From assembly GCA_030426145.1 (NCBI GenBank), contig JAUHZF010000002.1, positions 30,901-94,900 on the forward strand: DNA of 64,000 nucleotides, in the 5' to 3' direction. Positions 45,447-55,802 of the stretch are shown one piece after another; within the stretch, counting starts at the first letter, position 1, and each line of letters begins with the position of its first letter. Position numbers and translations under genes: made by a program. The notes under the pieces were generated by a model that was not told where the DNA came from, did not search any database, and saw only the letters and a list, made by a program, of their open reading frames with translations. This DNA comes from Polyangia bacterium. Its GTDB lineage: Bacteria; Myxococcota_A; Polyangia; Polyangiales; Polyangiaceae.

Positions 45447-45474
45447 TTGCGGTGCCATGCTGTATGCGTATGAT
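45447..45474 (+). promoter_or_regulatory. Candidate promoter of the second Ser/Thr kinase
   Basis: TTGCGG (45447-45452) and TATGAT (45469-45474, five of six to TATAAT) are 16 bp apart in the 220-bp gap after the penicillin-binding protein. The start would lie about 115 bp upstream of the GTG. A leftward frame that crosses this gap overlaps the kinase start and is not called. Nothing else is visible in the gap. Confidence 0.35.
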
Positions 45475-45595
45475 TCGCGTTTCCGTCTGGGGGAGTGCGG
45501 AGAGGTCCGCGCGAAGCGTTGGCTCCTCTCCGTACCAGGCGTAGTCTAAGAGTAGAGGGTCGGGTCCGCGTGGTGCGTTCCCGAGGGGAACAGCT

Positions 45596-46882
45596 GTGAA
45601 CGCGGGCGATCTCGTATCCGGGAAATACCGGCTCCAGCGCGTAATGGGCGCGGGGAGCATGGGATCCGTGTGGGCGGCCCGCAACGAGCTCACCAACCGC
45701 GATTTCGCGGTTAAGTTCCTCCGGTCCGATCTCGCTCGCGACGAGGAGGCGCTGCAGCGGTTTTTCCTCGAGGCGCGCGCGTGCGGCCAGATCCGTCACC
45801 CCGCCATCGTCGACGTGTACGACATGGGCCAGGCCGAGGATGGCTCGCCCTACCTCGTGATGGAGCTGCTCGAGGGCGAGGGCTTCGACCAGCGCATCCA
45901 GCGCCAGGGCCGACTCCTCCCCGCCGACGTCTGCCGCTGGGTGGCCACCGTCTCGCGGGGCCTCGATGAGGCACATACCCGAGGCCTCATCCACCGCGAC
46001 CTGAAGCCGGGGAACATCTTCTTCGCCATCGACAAGGCGGGGGAGGTCTTTCCCAAGGTGCTCGACTTCGGGATCAGCAAGGAGACGAGCCAGGACGAGT
46101 TCGTGAAGACGAACACGGGGGCCGTGCTGGGTTCCCCGGCCTACATGAGCCCGGAGCAGGCCCGCGGTGAGCTCGACGTCGACGCCCGGAGCGACATCTG
46201 GTCGCTCGGGGTCATCATGTACGAGGCCCTCACCGGCCAGCTGCCCTTCGACGCCAGCAACTACAACGCCCTGATGGTGTGCATCATCCACGAGCCACAC
46301 CGGCCGGTGCAGCAGCTCGCGCCAGACGTCCCGGGTCCCCTATGCGACCTGGTCGACATGGCCCTCTCCAAGGATCGCAACCAGCGCATTGCGAGCGCCG
46401 GCGAGCTCGCCGACCGTCTCGAGCGCATCTACGCGACCCTCACCGGCACCCCCATCGCCGTCCCGGAGCGCGTGCTCAGCCTTCCGCCGCCCGACGCGGC
46501 GGGACACCACGGCTTCGTGCGGACCGGCAAATACGGTCGGCCCTCACGGTTCAGGCCCGCCGTTTGGGCCAGCATCGGGGTCGCCGTCGTGGGTCTCACC
46601 GCAGGCGGCGTCGTGATGAGTCAAGCCGCGACCCCACCCCCGAACTTGTCTCGCTTCTCCGCCGCCATGAACGCCACGGTGGCGCGTGCCGAGCAAGAGC
46701 ACACCAAGGCCGTGGCCGATCAGCGCACGGCCCAAGCCGAAGCCGCGGCCCGCGAAGCCGAGCGCCGCGCGCGCGAAGCCGAGACCAAGGCCAAAGACGA
46801 GCCCAAGACCTCCCGGCCGGTAGGTCCGAGCTTGCCCAAGCCCAACTCGGTTCACGGCGGCGTCGACGATCCCGGCTTCTGA
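45596..46882 (+). CDS. Ser/Thr protein kinase with C-terminal membrane segment
   Basis: A 428-residue kinase starting at GTG. The glycine loop is GAGSMGSVWAARNE, the lysine lies in FAVKFLR, then HRDLKPGNIFF, LDFGISK and GSPAYMSPEQ. The kinase domain covers about 10-270. A membrane segment at about 325-345 (VWASIGVAVVGLTAGGVVM) is followed by an extracytoplasmic helical tail rich in Ala/Glu/Lys (about 350-410), a possible sensor or assembly coil. It precedes the rpmA/rplU pair, which is convergent. All catalytic residues are present. Confidence 0.95.
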   Translation: MNAGDLVSGKYRLQRVMGAGSMGSVWAARNELTNRDFAVKFLRSDLARDEEALQRFFLEARACGQIRHPAIVDVYDMGQAEDGSPYLVMELLEGEGFDQRIQRQGRLLPADVCRWVATVSRGLDEAHTRGLIHRDLKPGNIFFAIDKAGEVFPKVLDFGISKETSQDEFVKTNTGAVLGSPAYMSPEQARGELDVDARSDIWSLGVIMYEALTGQLPFDASNYNALMVCIIHEPHRPVQQLAPDVPGPLCDLVDMALSKDRNQRIASAGELADRLERIYATLTGTPIAVPERVLSLPPPDAAGHHGFVRTGKYGRPSRFRPAVWASIGVAVVGLTAGGVVMSQAATPPPNLSRFSAAMNATVARAEQEHTKAVADQRTAQAEAAAREAERRAREAETKAKDEPKTSRPVGPSLPKPNSVHGGVDDPGF

Positions 46883-46961
46883 GTCGACGACGCCGCGGAG
46901 TCGTCGAAGCTCAGCGTTTCCAAACACTTGGCTCGAGGCAGCGGAGCCATGGAAAGCAGAA

Positions 46962-46987
46962 GGGCGATGACCACATGGTCATCGCCC
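46962..46987. terminator. Bidirectional terminator-like hairpin between kinase and rpmA
   Basis: GGGCGATGACCA (46962-46973) and TGGTCATCGCCC (46976-46987) form a perfect 12-bp stem with a 2-nt gap. It lies between the convergent kinase and rpmA genes and has only weak T-rich flanks on either side. It is the only structure in the gap. Confidence 0.6.
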
Positions 46988-47016
46988 CGTTGCATTGGCC
47001 AGGTTCTGAGAGGGTC

Positions 47017-47280
47017 TCAGCCCTGCTCGAGGGGCAGGATGCTGACCTGCTTCTTCTGGCGGGTCTTCCAGTGGAACTTCACCCGCCCGTCGACGAGCGC
47101 GAAGAGGGTGTAGTCCTTGCCGACGCCCACGTTCTTGCCGGGGGCGATGGTCTGGCCGACCTGACGGACGATGATGTTGCCCGCGGCGATCTGCTCGCCG
47201 TCGTGGGCCTTCACACCGCGACGCTTGGCGTTGGAGTCACGACCGTTGCGGGACGAGCCGCCACCTTTTTTGTGTGCCAT
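47017..47280 (-). CDS. rpmA: 50S ribosomal protein L27
   Basis: Full-length 87-residue L27, which contacts the peptidyl-transferase centre. The N-terminus reads [16 protein letters not shown], then the conserved block ([20 protein letters not shown]) and [14 protein letters not shown] near the end. The N-terminal extension that is cleaved in Firmicutes is absent. It lies 13 bp downstream of rplU, the usual order, and upstream of a bidirectional hairpin. No obgE follows, unlike many genomes. Confidence 0.98.
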   Translation of the reverse strand: MAHKKGGGSSRNGRDSNAKRRGVKAHDGEQIAAGNIIVRQVGQTIAPGKNVGVGKDYTLFALVDGRVKFHWKTRQKKQVSILPLEQG

Positions 47281-47293
47281 CTCTTCGACTCCC

Positions 47294-47605
47294 TCAGGCC
47301 TTGATGCCGGTGATCTCGATGCGGGTGTAGGGCTGACGATGGCCCTGACGACGCCGGTAGTTCTTGCGACGCTTCATCTTGAAGACGATGATCTTCTTGC
47401 CGCGGTCCTGCGACAGGATCTTCGCCTCGACGGTGGCACCGTTCACGGTGGGCTGACCCACCTTGGTGTCGTCTCCGCCGCCGACCAGGAGAACCTGATC
47501 GAACTTGATCGAGTCGCCGGGATTGCCCTCGAGCTTCTCGACGTGGAGCTTGTCTCCGGAGGCGACCCGGTACTGCTTCCCGCCCGTCTTGATGACCGCG
47601 TACAT
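47294..47605 (-). CDS. rplU: 50S ribosomal protein L21
   Basis: A 103-residue L21, an early-assembly large-subunit protein. It starts [17 protein letters not shown] and ends with the RNA-binding block [19 protein letters not shown]. The ATG at 47605 is chosen because the frame further upstream runs through the promoter and has no L21 similarity. It is co-transcribed with rpmA and divergent from the pentapeptide gene. Confidence 0.98.
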   Translation of the reverse strand: MYAVIKTGGKQYRVASGDKLHVEKLEGNPGDSIKFDQVLLVGGGDDTKVGQPTVNGATVEAKILSQDRGKKIIVFKMKRRKNYRRRQGHRQPYTRIEITGIKA

Positions 47606-47651
47606 GTCTCTATATCTCCCAGCGCCCTGGCAAGCGCCAAATGGGCAGCGG

Positions 47652-47679
47652 AGTATACGTGGCGCCGTCTCAAACGCAA
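47652..47679 (-). promoter_or_regulatory. Candidate rplU-rpmA promoter
   Basis: On the minus strand TTGCGT (47674-47679) and TATACT (47652-47657, five of six) are 16 bp apart. The transcript would begin near 47645, giving a leader of about 40 nt before the rplU ATG. Confidence 0.5.
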
Positions 47680-47797
47680 GGCCCAGATGTGAGAAACCCA
47701 CATGGGCACCACGAGAGCCGGTTCGATAAGCGATATCGCGCGGTTGAAGGCGCGTGATCCCCGTCGCGGCTAGCAGTAGCATGGGCGGTCCACGTTC

Positions 47798-50206
47798 ATG
47801 GCCAAGCGCAAGCCCAAGAAGTCACAGCGCCAGAATCCGGCGCGCAAGACGCAGACGGATCTTGCGGCGCTGACTTGGTCGGTGCCGGGATCGGACCCGC
47901 CCCAACACAGCGGAGTCCCTGGTCCTTCCCATCCTCCGGATGGCAGCGTCCCTCAGAGCGGGCAGCCGCCGCGTGAGACCCAAGACGAGCTACCGCTGCC
48001 TCCTCCGCCGAGCAGCGAGATCGACGATGACGTCGACGACCTTCAGGAGACGGGCCGGCGGGACAGCATCGGCGCCCAAGCCTTCACCCCGACGGCGGGA
48101 AGCCCGGCCAGCGTAGGTCACCGCGACATGTCGGGGGCCTGGGGCGGGTACGGAGCTTCCGGAGGCGGCGTTCACTCGGTCCCGACGGACGCGGACGACC
48201 CGTCCAAGATGTACGCGGCCGACCCATCCGGGATGTACGCGGCCCCCACCGGCCAGCACCCAGCCGCAGCCGTGCCCTCCGTGACGGGGGAGCATCAGAT
48301 CCCGGATGCCGACCCCACGGAACCCACGCGGGCCTCCCCCGACGCTCGGGCGACGCAAGAGGTCCACACCATCGACGAGGACACCGTCGAGTCCGACTCC
48401 ATCGACGTGGGGCCATCGTCCGAGCTTCATTCGGCCGAAGCCGCTTCGACGACGGAGCTGGCCGAGGCGCCGCCAACGTCCGAGCCCAACGAGACCCCCG
48501 AGCCCATCGAAGCCGCCGAGCCCCCACCCGAGACCAGCATGTCCAGCGAACCCATCGAGGCCCCGACCGCCTCCACCGATGCCCACGTCGTCGATCTCTC
48601 CGGCAACGACCTCAGTGGCGCCGACCTCACCGGCGCCAAGCTCCCCGGCGTGCGACTGGTCGAGACCGACCTTCGCGCGGTGAATCTCGAGAGTGCCCAG
48701 CTCACCGGAGCCGACCTCTCTCGCGCCCAGGTCTACCAGGCCAAGATGTCGGGCGTAGACCTGCGCGACGCGATCTTGGTCGACGCATCCCTGCGCTACG
48801 CCGACCTACGTCACAGCAAGTTCGAGCGAGCCGACTTCACCGGGGCCGACCTTCGCCGTACCGACCTCCGAGATGCGAACCTGTCCGAGGCCCAGGGCCT
48901 GGGCAAAGCCCGCCTGGATGGCGCTTCCCTCAACGGGGCGAACCTCACCGGGGCCGACCTCGAAGGAGGGCACCTCAGCTTCGCCAAGCTGTCGGGCTCC
49001 GACTTGTCGGGCGCGCGCCTGCAAGAAGCGGAGCTCGAGGGGGCCGACCTGTCCGAGTCCAAGCTCGAGGACGCCAACCTGAGCGGCGCCAACCTCGAGC
49101 AGGCCAACCTCGGGGATACCCAAGCCGACCTGGTGAACCTGCAGGACGCTCGCGCACGCGGGGCTCGCCTGGCCAACAGCAAGATGCGTGGCGCCAACCT
49201 CAATGGTGCCGATCTCGACGAAGCCGACCTGGCGGGCGTCGAGCTCACCGAGAGCTTCCTCAAGGGGACCAAGCTCTCGCGCGCGAGTCTCCGCAACGCG
49301 AACCTCAACGGCTCGAACCTCTCCGAGGCCGAGCTCTCGGAAGCCGCCCTCGACGGGGCGAAGCTTCGCGACGGGGAGCTGATGGGGGCCAACCTCGCGG
49401 GCGCCAACCTCGAGAACGCCGACCTCGAAGGCGCCAACCTGCGGGAGGCCAACCTCGAGGGAGCGCGTCTCCTCGGCGCCAACCTGCGGCTCGTCGACCT
49501 TCGCGGCGCCAATCTGGCCAACACCGACCTTCGCCAGGTGCTCAACCTCTCCACCGCCATGCTCGAAGGGGCCAACCTCGGTGGCGCCAACCTGTCCGGT
49601 GCCGATCTGTCCGGGTGTGATCTCGAGAACGCCGACCTCACAGACACCGTCGCGACGCGAGCCACCTTCCGACGCACCAACCTCACCAAGGCCAAGCTCC
49701 TCGGCGCCGACCTCTCGGGCAGCCAGCTCGCCGACGCCGTGCTCGAACAGGCCGATCTATCTTCGGCGCGGCTCCGGGACGTACAGAACCTCGGGACGGT
49801 GAAGCTGGCCGGCTGCAAGCTCTCCAAGGCCGACCTCTCCGGGGTCACCCTCTGCGAAGCCGACAACCTCGCCGAGGCCGACGACCTGTCGGGCGTCATC
49901 CTGCGTGGGGCCGACCTTCGCCAAGCCAAGCTCGGGTCGACGCGTCTCGAGCGCGCCGACATCTCCGCCGCCGACCTCTTCGAGGCCGATCTCTCCGGCG
50001 CCAACCTGTCCGGGGCCAACCTCGACCGCAGCGACCTCTGGAAGGCCAACCTCGAGGGCGCCAACCTCGCGGGAGCCACCCTCGAGGCCGCCGATCTGCG
50101 CGACGCCATCTTGCGCGACGCCGACTTCACCGGGGTCACGAGCACCGGCGCCAACTTCAAAGGTGCCGATCTCGCAGGTGCCAAGGGCGACGTGCCCAAG
50201 GGCTAG
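47798..50206 (+). CDS. Giant pentapeptide-repeat protein
   Basis: An 802-residue protein. Residues 1-265 are disordered, with a basic start and Pro/Thr/Glu-rich stretches (many PTS/TE pairs). From about 268 to 795 it is one uninterrupted run of over 100 pentapeptides of the A(D/N)LSG type, which fold into a right-handed square beta helix. About 26 coils would give a rod near 125 angstrom long (inference). No signal or membrane segment. The DNA is itself repetitive and opens many shadow frames. The stop lies 25 bp from the GTG of the downstream kinase, so they are probably co-transcribed. A DNA-mimic role (MfpA-like) or a scaffold role are both possible. Confidence 0.93.
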   Translation: MAKRKPKKSQRQNPARKTQTDLAALTWSVPGSDPPQHSGVPGPSHPPDGSVPQSGQPPRETQDELPLPPPPSSEIDDDVDDLQETGRRDSIGAQAFTPTAGSPASVGHRDMSGAWGGYGASGGGVHSVPTDADDPSKMYAADPSGMYAAPTGQHPAAAVPSVTGEHQIPDADPTEPTRASPDARATQEVHTIDEDTVESDSIDVGPSSELHSAEAASTTELAEAPPTSEPNETPEPIEAAEPPPETSMSSEPIEAPTASTDAHVVDLSGNDLSGADLTGAKLPGVRLVETDLRAVNLESAQLTGADLSRAQVYQAKMSGVDLRDAILVDASLRYADLRHSKFERADFTGADLRRTDLRDANLSEAQGLGKARLDGASLNGANLTGADLEGGHLSFAKLSGSDLSGARLQEAELEGADLSESKLEDANLSGANLEQANLGDTQADLVNLQDARARGARLANSKMRGANLNGADLDEADLAGVELTESFLKGTKLSRASLRNANLNGSNLSEAELSEAALDGAKLRDGELMGANLAGANLENADLEGANLREANLEGARLLGANLRLVDLRGANLANTDLRQVLNLSTAMLEGANLGGANLSGADLSGCDLENADLTDTVATRATFRRTNLTKAKLLGADLSGSQLADAVLEQADLSSARLRDVQNLGTVKLAGCKLSKADLSGVTLCEADNLAEADDLSGVILRGADLRQAKLGSTRLERADISAADLFEADLSGANLSGANLDRSDLWKANLEGANLAGATLEAADLRDAILRDADFTGVTSTGANFKGADLAGAKGDVPKG

Positions 50207-50231
50207 CGTCTTACCGCGCTAGAATCGACGC

Positions 50232-51758
50232 GTGACGCTTACTCCCGACACGCGCATCACCCCGAGGGTGCGCCTTCGCCGCGAGCTGGGTCGCGGCGGC
50301 ATGGGGAGCGTCTGGGTGGCGCGCCACGAGGGGCTCGACAGCGACGTGGCGGTGAAATTCATCGCCCCCAAGCACGTCGAAAAGTCCGACGCCGTCGAGC
50401 GCTTCCGCCGTGAAGCGAGCACGGCGGCCAAGCTCGCCAACCCCCACGTGGTGAAGGTGTTCGACCACGGCGTCAGCGACGACGGCCACCCCTTCATCGT
50501 GATGGAGCTCCTCAAAGGAGAGAGCCTCTCGCAGCGTATCGCGCGAAAGGGACCGCTCGGGCCCGGTCCCACGTCGGTGCTCGTGACCCAGGTGGCCCAG
50601 GTCCTCACTGAAGCCCACGCGCTGGGTATCGTTCACCGCGACCTGAAGCCGGCCAACCTCTTCCTCGTCGCGTCGGGCTACGAGCTCTTCGTGAAGGTGC
50701 TCGACTTCGGCATCGCCAAACAAACACGCAGCGACATCCCGAGCGAGCTCACCGAGACCGGGGCCATGGTCGGCACGCCTCACTTCATGAGCCCCGAGAT
50801 GCTCATGAGCACCAAGGCGGTCGACGAGCGGGCCGACCTCTGGGCCCTCGCCGTGGTCGCCTACGTCTGTCTCACCGGTCGTCCTCCTTTCGATGGCGAG
50901 ACCCTCGCCGCGCTGTCAGTAGCCATTCACGAGGGCCGCTTCGACCCGCCATCGAGTCTGGTGCCCGGCCTGACGCCGTCCATCGACGCGTGGTTCAAAG
51001 TCGCCTTGTGCCGGGCCCCAGGCGCGCGCTTCTCGAGCGCCGAGCTCCTCGCCAGCGAGCTCGAGGCGGCCGTGGGCGAGCTCGAGCCCGAAGCGAGGTG
51101 GTCGCTGCCATCGTCCCCCGTGGTGCTCGGTGCGGAGGCAGGCACGCCCACCCCGGTGAGCGAGGACGACGACACCGAGTTGGGACTTCCAGCTGGAGCG
51201 CGGGACGACACCACCCAAGACGCACCGCTAGGGACTTTGGATGCCGCGCCCGAAGCCCCTCATCCCGCGGCATCGGTCGACGAAACCGTGGCGGTGCCCA
51301 AGACCGTCACGGTCTCGGACGCCACGCTCGACCAGATCGCCGGGCCAAGACGACGAGGATGGTTGGCGGCCGCCGTGGTGCTCGTGAGCGGCAGCGTGGT
51401 CTGGGCCGCGTGGCCGGAGCGCCCCGAGCGACGCACCGACGGCGACGCGAGCAGCGCGCCTTCGAACCGCGGACCGACCATCGTCTCCTCATCCGACACC
51501 CACGACGACTTCGTGGCGCCGAGCCCGCTGACGCTGCCCACCGAGGAGGTGTCGGTGCCAGCTCCCACACCTGCGCCGGCACCGGCTCGTGTGCCGCTCC
51601 CCGTACCAGCCGCCGCGCCTCCCGACGCGACCAGCAAGACCCCGCCCGCTCCCGCGTCGGCGCGTCTGACCCGCCCTCCTTACTGCGACGTGACGCCGTT
51701 TTCGGTGAACGCCGAGGGCGACATCGTGCCGAAGCCCGAGTGCTTTCCGGTCAAGTGA
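50232..51758 (+). CDS. Ser/Thr protein kinase downstream of pentapeptide protein
   Basis: A 508-residue kinase starting at GTG. The glycine loop is GRGGMGSVWVARHE, then VAVKFIAP, HRDLKPANLF, LDFGIAK and GTPHFMSPEM. The kinase domain covers about 12-280. A hydrophobic segment (GWLAAAVVLVSGSVVWAAW, about 378-396) splits a disordered acidic/Thr-rich juxtamembrane part from a Pro/Ala-rich extracytoplasmic tail ending with two cysteines. All catalytic residues are present. Its gene abuts the convergent lipoprotein gene with no gap. Confidence 0.95.
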   Translation: MTLTPDTRITPRVRLRRELGRGGMGSVWVARHEGLDSDVAVKFIAPKHVEKSDAVERFRREASTAAKLANPHVVKVFDHGVSDDGHPFIVMELLKGESLSQRIARKGPLGPGPTSVLVTQVAQVLTEAHALGIVHRDLKPANLFLVASGYELFVKVLDFGIAKQTRSDIPSELTETGAMVGTPHFMSPEMLMSTKAVDERADLWALAVVAYVCLTGRPPFDGETLAALSVAIHEGRFDPPSSLVPGLTPSIDAWFKVALCRAPGARFSSAELLASELEAAVGELEPEARWSLPSSPVVLGAEAGTPTPVSEDDDTELGLPAGARDDTTQDAPLGTLDAAPEAPHPAASVDETVAVPKTVTVSDATLDQIAGPRRRGWLAAAVVLVSGSVVWAAWPERPERRTDGDASSAPSNRGPTIVSSSDTHDDFVAPSPLTLPTEEVSVPAPTPAPAPARVPLPVPAAAPPDATSKTPPAPASARLTRPPYCDVTPFSVNAEGDIVPKPECFPVK

Positions 51759-54752
51759 TCAGGGTTCGAGCTCGACGAGGTAGGCCTCGCCACCGTTGGG
51801 CTCCATGACACCCGCCACGTCGAGGTCACCTTGGGCCGACCCCGCAACCAGGATGTCGCCCTCGACACGGGTGATGGAGACCCGCGGCGGCTGCTGGGCC
51901 AGGCCGCGCAGCTCCCGGCGCCACAGCGTTCGCCAGGCGGACTCACCTGCCGTCGGGCAACCGTCGCCAGCGGCCGGCACCACTTCGACCCCGTAGCCGA
52001 GCTTGAGCACGAAGGTGGTGTCGACGTTGGGAAAGATCGGCCCCCCCGGCACGGGAAGGAGGGGCGCGTTGCCCGGCGCGGCTTGTCCCACCACGACGAC
52101 GGTGTCGTCGCGCACGTCGATGTCGGTGCCGTGGATGCGCCCTCGATTGACCCCGAGGCAGCCGAGGTTGGTCGCCGACACCGGGAAACCGTCGGAGCGC
52201 AGCTCGACCATCACGCCGACCTGCACGGCGCTGCTGGCGATGCCGACGTCGGGTCCGAGCTGCACCGAAGACCCGATGAGGCTGCCCGTGACGAAGGCGC
52301 CGTTGTCCGGGCGCAGGGCCACCGCGTCGAGGCGCAAACCGGGCAGGTCTTGCTCCCAGATGAGTCGGCCGGCACCGCCTTGCTGGCCGAGCACGGTGAT
52401 GCAGCTGCGGGTCACCGAGGCGGGCTCGCACCCCTTGCTGGAGGCAGCCCACGTGAGCAGCGCTACCCCGGCATCCCCGGCGTAGACGTCGCGAAGGCAG
52501 CGAGCTTCGCCACCCCCGCAAGCTTCGCTGAGACCGACCTCGTAGCGCCAGCGCTGCTGGCCGGCTTCGTGGGTCAGCTCGCGCACGTCGATGGGCCCGT
52601 AGGGGTCGTCATCGTCACGCAGCGGCCGCTCGAAGGCCGCGACGACGCCGCCTCGCTCATTGGCCATGAGCCGTGGTGCGCCTACCATCGGCAAGCGCAG
52701 CTCCCAGTCTGCGGGACGGTCGGGGCCCGCACGCACCGGGGCAATGCCGACGAGAAAGCCCGCGAGATCGGGCGGGTCGTTCGGCACCACCGTGACCTCA
52801 CTCGGGAGCGCCCCCGGTGCGCCGTACTCGACGCGCGAGGCCGTCGCCGCGCCCGTGGTGCCGAGGGCGAAAACCCACCCTTCCGACGTGGCCGAGACGG
52901 CCATGTCGTCGACACCGACGCCACCCCCGAAGCAGCCCCGAAAGCTCTGCTGCCAGGGCTCGCCATCCGGCGGTCGCCGCACGATGAAGCCATCGACCGT
53001 GCAACCCTCAGCGCCGCCGACGAAGCTGCTGCCCTGGGGGGCGAGCTCGCCGGTGACGACGCCCCCCATCACGGGACCGGCGTCCCCCGCGCTCGCGACC
53101 GACGTCGTCACGATGGGCTTGCCCCCGTCGCCGTAGATACGACGCCAGAGCGCGCTCCCGTCGTTGCGGAGCTTGGCGATGACGGCGTCGTCGCCGTTGG
53201 CCACGAGGGGCTCGAGGGGGGCCGGTCCGAGCTGACCGAAGAGCGTGGCGCCGATCACCAGATCGCCGTGGCTGTCGACCGCGAGGGCACCCACCCGCCC
53301 TTGACCGAGCCACGTCGCGGCGAGGTAACCGCCGTTCGCGGAGGTGCGAAGAGCGAGCGCCTGGCGTTGCCCCTCGAAGCGCTGGCCGGCGACCTCGAAG
53401 GAGCCCGCGAGGGTGACGCCCAAGTGCAGATCGCCATCGTTGCCAGCCGCGAGCGCAGTGATCTCGAGGGTGCCGGTGCCCTCGGGCGCGAGGGGTGGGC
53501 CGATGGGTCGGATCCACTGGCTCTTCGCGTCCGCGCCGCGATAGCGAACGAGCCGCGCGCCAGGAACCGCCCCGCCGTCGAAGGCAGCCACCACATCTCC
53601 ATCCGGAGCGACGGCCACGTGCGTGGCGCGCGCCGGCCCCGTCGCAGGTGGGTCATCGGGGCCGACCTTCGGCAGTTCGCTGAAGGTGGGGGCCACGACC
53701 CATTCCGGGGTCCCGTCGAGGGCGAAGCTCGCGACGAGGCCCGCCGGCCGATCGGACACGAGGAGGCTGCCAGCTGCGTCGACCGCCCCCTCGAAGGAGC
53801 CGGCGACGGCGATGCGCTCGCCTACCGCCACGTCGCGCAACACCACCGTCCCGGGCTGACCAAAGGTGGAGGTGGTAGCTCGGATGACGCGGCCCCAACG
53901 CGGGACCGCATCGGGTCCGACCTTGACCACGTACCAGGCGTCTTCGCCGCCATCGAGGATCCCGGCTGGGCCCAGGTCGAGCTGCGCGCCGAACGTACCC
54001 ACGAGAACGACGTCACCATCGGGTGCGGCGGCCATCGCCACCAAGCGCTCGACGATGTTCGGCTCGCCGAGCCGCAGCGACCAGGCCCCGTCGGGTGACG
54101 AGACCCAGACGTCGCGCTCCCCGTCGAGGTCGCGGGTGTGGCCCCAGAGCGACGTGCCGTCCGTGAGCACCGCAGCCGCGATGTCGTCGATGAAGCCCGA
54201 GGTAGGGGGCGCCTCGATGGCCGAGGAGGCCTCGGGGCTACCGTTCACGGAGAGCTGCAAGCGCCACTGGTTGGGCTCGCCGTCCTCGTCGATGCTCGGA
54301 ACCGCTTCTTCGATCCCGTCGATGGCCCCCACGTAGCTGCCGACCACGACCACCTCGTCGAGCGGCCCGAGGGCCAGGTCGACGACCTGTTGGTTCCGCC
54401 CCGCCTCGAGCCAGGAGACGGCGCGTGTGGCCCCGATCGCGCAGCGCCCGGAGCCATCGCAGACGCCGGCCTCACAGTCCCCGTCGGGATCCTGGAATGC
54501 GGGCACGGGTGTGCACGTGCCGACGTGGCCGGGCAGATCACAGGCCTCGCACGGTCCTTCACACTGGTTTCCACAGCAGACGCCGTCGACGCACTCGCCG
54601 GTCTCGCAGTCGTCGCGCACCGAGCAGGCCTGCCCTGGCGCCGCCCCGCTCGGGGTCAGATCGGCATGGCCGGAGAGCATGTGACACGAAGCCACCGTCA
54701 TCCCACCCAGCAGCAGCGCTCCCAGGCGCCCGCGGATGCCTCGACCAAGCAT
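51759..54752 (-). CDS. Large lipoprotein with Cys-rich head and propeller-like repeats
   Basis: A 997-residue lipoprotein. The chosen ATG (54752) gives a lipobox TVASC; a longer frame starts at 54803. Residues about 25-95 are Cys-rich in the Myxococcota pattern (CETGECVDGVCCGNQCEG, CDGSGRC). The rest consists of repeated strands of the type APDGDVVLVGTF and VVVGSYVG, consistent with one or more beta-propellers (SBBP/BBP-like). It should be on the cell surface or in the periplasm. Adhesin or ligand-binding roles are plausible but unproven. It ends exactly where the kinase gene ends, and is divergent from the PEGA-like gene. Confidence 0.85.
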   Translation of the reverse strand: MLGRGIRGRLGALLLGGMTVASCHMLSGHADLTPSGAAPGQACSVRDDCETGECVDGVCCGNQCEGPCEACDLPGHVGTCTPVPAFQDPDGDCEAGVCDGSGRCAIGATRAVSWLEAGRNQQVVDLALGPLDEVVVVGSYVGAIDGIEEAVPSIDEDGEPNQWRLQLSVNGSPEASSAIEAPPTSGFIDDIAAAVLTDGTSLWGHTRDLDGERDVWVSSPDGAWSLRLGEPNIVERLVAMAAAPDGDVVLVGTFGAQLDLGPAGILDGGEDAWYVVKVGPDAVPRWGRVIRATTSTFGQPGTVVLRDVAVGERIAVAGSFEGAVDAAGSLLVSDRPAGLVASFALDGTPEWVVAPTFSELPKVGPDDPPATGPARATHVAVAPDGDVVAAFDGGAVPGARLVRYRGADAKSQWIRPIGPPLAPEGTGTLEITALAAGNDGDLHLGVTLAGSFEVAGQRFEGQRQALALRTSANGGYLAATWLGQGRVGALAVDSHGDLVIGATLFGQLGPAPLEPLVANGDDAVIAKLRNDGSALWRRIYGDGGKPIVTTSVASAGDAGPVMGGVVTGELAPQGSSFVGGAEGCTVDGFIVRRPPDGEPWQQSFRGCFGGGVGVDDMAVSATSEGWVFALGTTGAATASRVEYGAPGALPSEVTVVPNDPPDLAGFLVGIAPVRAGPDRPADWELRLPMVGAPRLMANERGGVVAAFERPLRDDDDPYGPIDVRELTHEAGQQRWRYEVGLSEACGGGEARCLRDVYAGDAGVALLTWAASSKGCEPASVTRSCITVLGQQGGAGRLIWEQDLPGLRLDAVALRPDNGAFVTGSLIGSSVQLGPDVGIASSAVQVGVMVELRSDGFPVSATNLGCLGVNRGRIHGTDIDVRDDTVVVVGQAAPGNAPLLPVPGGPIFPNVDTTFVLKLGYGVEVVPAAGDGCPTAGESAWRTLWRRELRGLAQQPPRVSITRVEGDILVAGSAQGDLDVAGVMEPNGGEAYLVELEP

Positions 54753-54827
54753 GACGACATCATACGATGTGGGCGCAGGTCCGCTATGCTCGGAGACGTG
54801 CAAAAGCCCGGACGAGCGGCACCGGCC

Positions 54828-55802
54828 ATGGCATCGAGTGGCCCTCGATGGGGCACCGCGCTTGCGGCCATGGTCTTCGTCGGCCTCGCGGGCACGGCGC
54901 GCGGTCAGGTCGAAGGCGCGCCCGAGGCAGCCCCATCGGCCAGCGCAACGGTGCCTCTGCCGTCAGCCAGCGCAACCGCTCCACCGGTCCCATCCGCCAG
55001 CGCGCCCGCCCCCAGTACGAGCGCGTCGGCTTCGCCCAGCCCTTCGGTCGCCGACCAGCTACGTGGGTGCTTGTCGTCCTTCACGGGCGCTCAGCGGCTG
55101 AGACGCAACGGCTCGTTACTCGACGCGCGAGACGAGCTCGTTCGGTGCGCCGCCAACACGTGCCCCGCCTTGGTTCAAAGCCGATGTGTGCAGTGGCTGG
55201 TCGAAGTCAGAAGTGAGATCCCCAGCGTCGTGGTCGAGATCACGGGGCGGGACGGAGGCGTGGTCCTCGATGCCGAGGTTCGTATCGACGAGCGCCTCCA
55301 GCTCCTCGATGGGCGCGCCATCGAGCTCGACCCGGGCCCTCACCTGCTGCAGGTGCGACTGCCGGACGGCGGCAACCAGGAGCTGGTCTTCGAGGCTCTG
55401 CAGGGCCAACGCAATCAACCATTGGCCGTCTCCTTCGCCCCCGAGAAGCCGGACGCCCCGGTGGCCCCCGTGGTGGAGGCTGGCCCGTGGGCGGTCGCTG
55501 GCTACATCGGGTTCGCCGTGGGCGGCGTGGGACTGCTTGCCGGCGCCATCACGGGCGGCCTGGCCCTGTCGAACGGAAGCGAGCTCGAGGAGCAATGCGA
55601 CACCGAGGGCTGCTCACAGTCGGAGATCGACCGCGGTCTCGCCCTCGCCCACACTTCCACCGCCACCTTTCTCGTGGGGGGTTTCGGCGTCACCCTCGGC
55701 ATCATCGGCGTGGTGGTCGATGCCGAGCAGCGCAACCGCGATCAGCCCAAGGTCTCGGCCGAGCTCGGGCCCACCTCCGCCCGTTTCATCCTCCGCTTCT
55801 GA
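54828..55802 (+). CDS. PEGA-like envelope protein, paralogue of 11608-12642
   Basis: A 324-residue exported protein. The chosen ATG gives a signal peptide (MVFVGLAGTARG). An Ala/Pro/Ser linker (about 25-75) precedes a short Cys-containing helical part (LVRCAANTCPALVQSRC). A PEGA-like strand segment follows (VVVEITGRDGGVVLDAEVRI, DPGPHLLQVRLPDG). Two membrane segments (about 232-258 and 285-308) flank a loop with paired cysteines (CDTEGCS). The same two-TM end, with CxxxxxC, occurs in the coaX-linked paralogue. An ATG at 54786 is an alternative start. The 3' end overlaps the antisense orphan by 61 bp. Confidence 0.75.
   Translation: MASSGPRWGTALAAMVFVGLAGTARGQVEGAPEAAPSASATVPLPSASATAPPVPSASAPAPSTSASASPSPSVADQLRGCLSSFTGAQRLRRNGSLLDARDELVRCAANTCPALVQSRCVQWLVEVRSEIPSVVVEITGRDGGVVLDAEVRIDERLQLLDGRAIELDPGPHLLQVRLPDGGNQELVFEALQGQRNQPLAVSFAPEKPDAPVAPVVEAGPWAVAGYIGFAVGGVGLLAGAITGGLALSNGSELEEQCDTEGCSQSEIDRGLALAHTSTATFLVGGFGVTLGIIGVVVDAEQRNRDQPKVSAELGPTSARFILRF

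Noticed and set aside
45409..45696. A 95-codon minus-strand frame in the kinase-upstream gap
   Set aside because: It overlaps 100 bp of the kinase start, has no recognisable motif, and sits on a candidate promoter.
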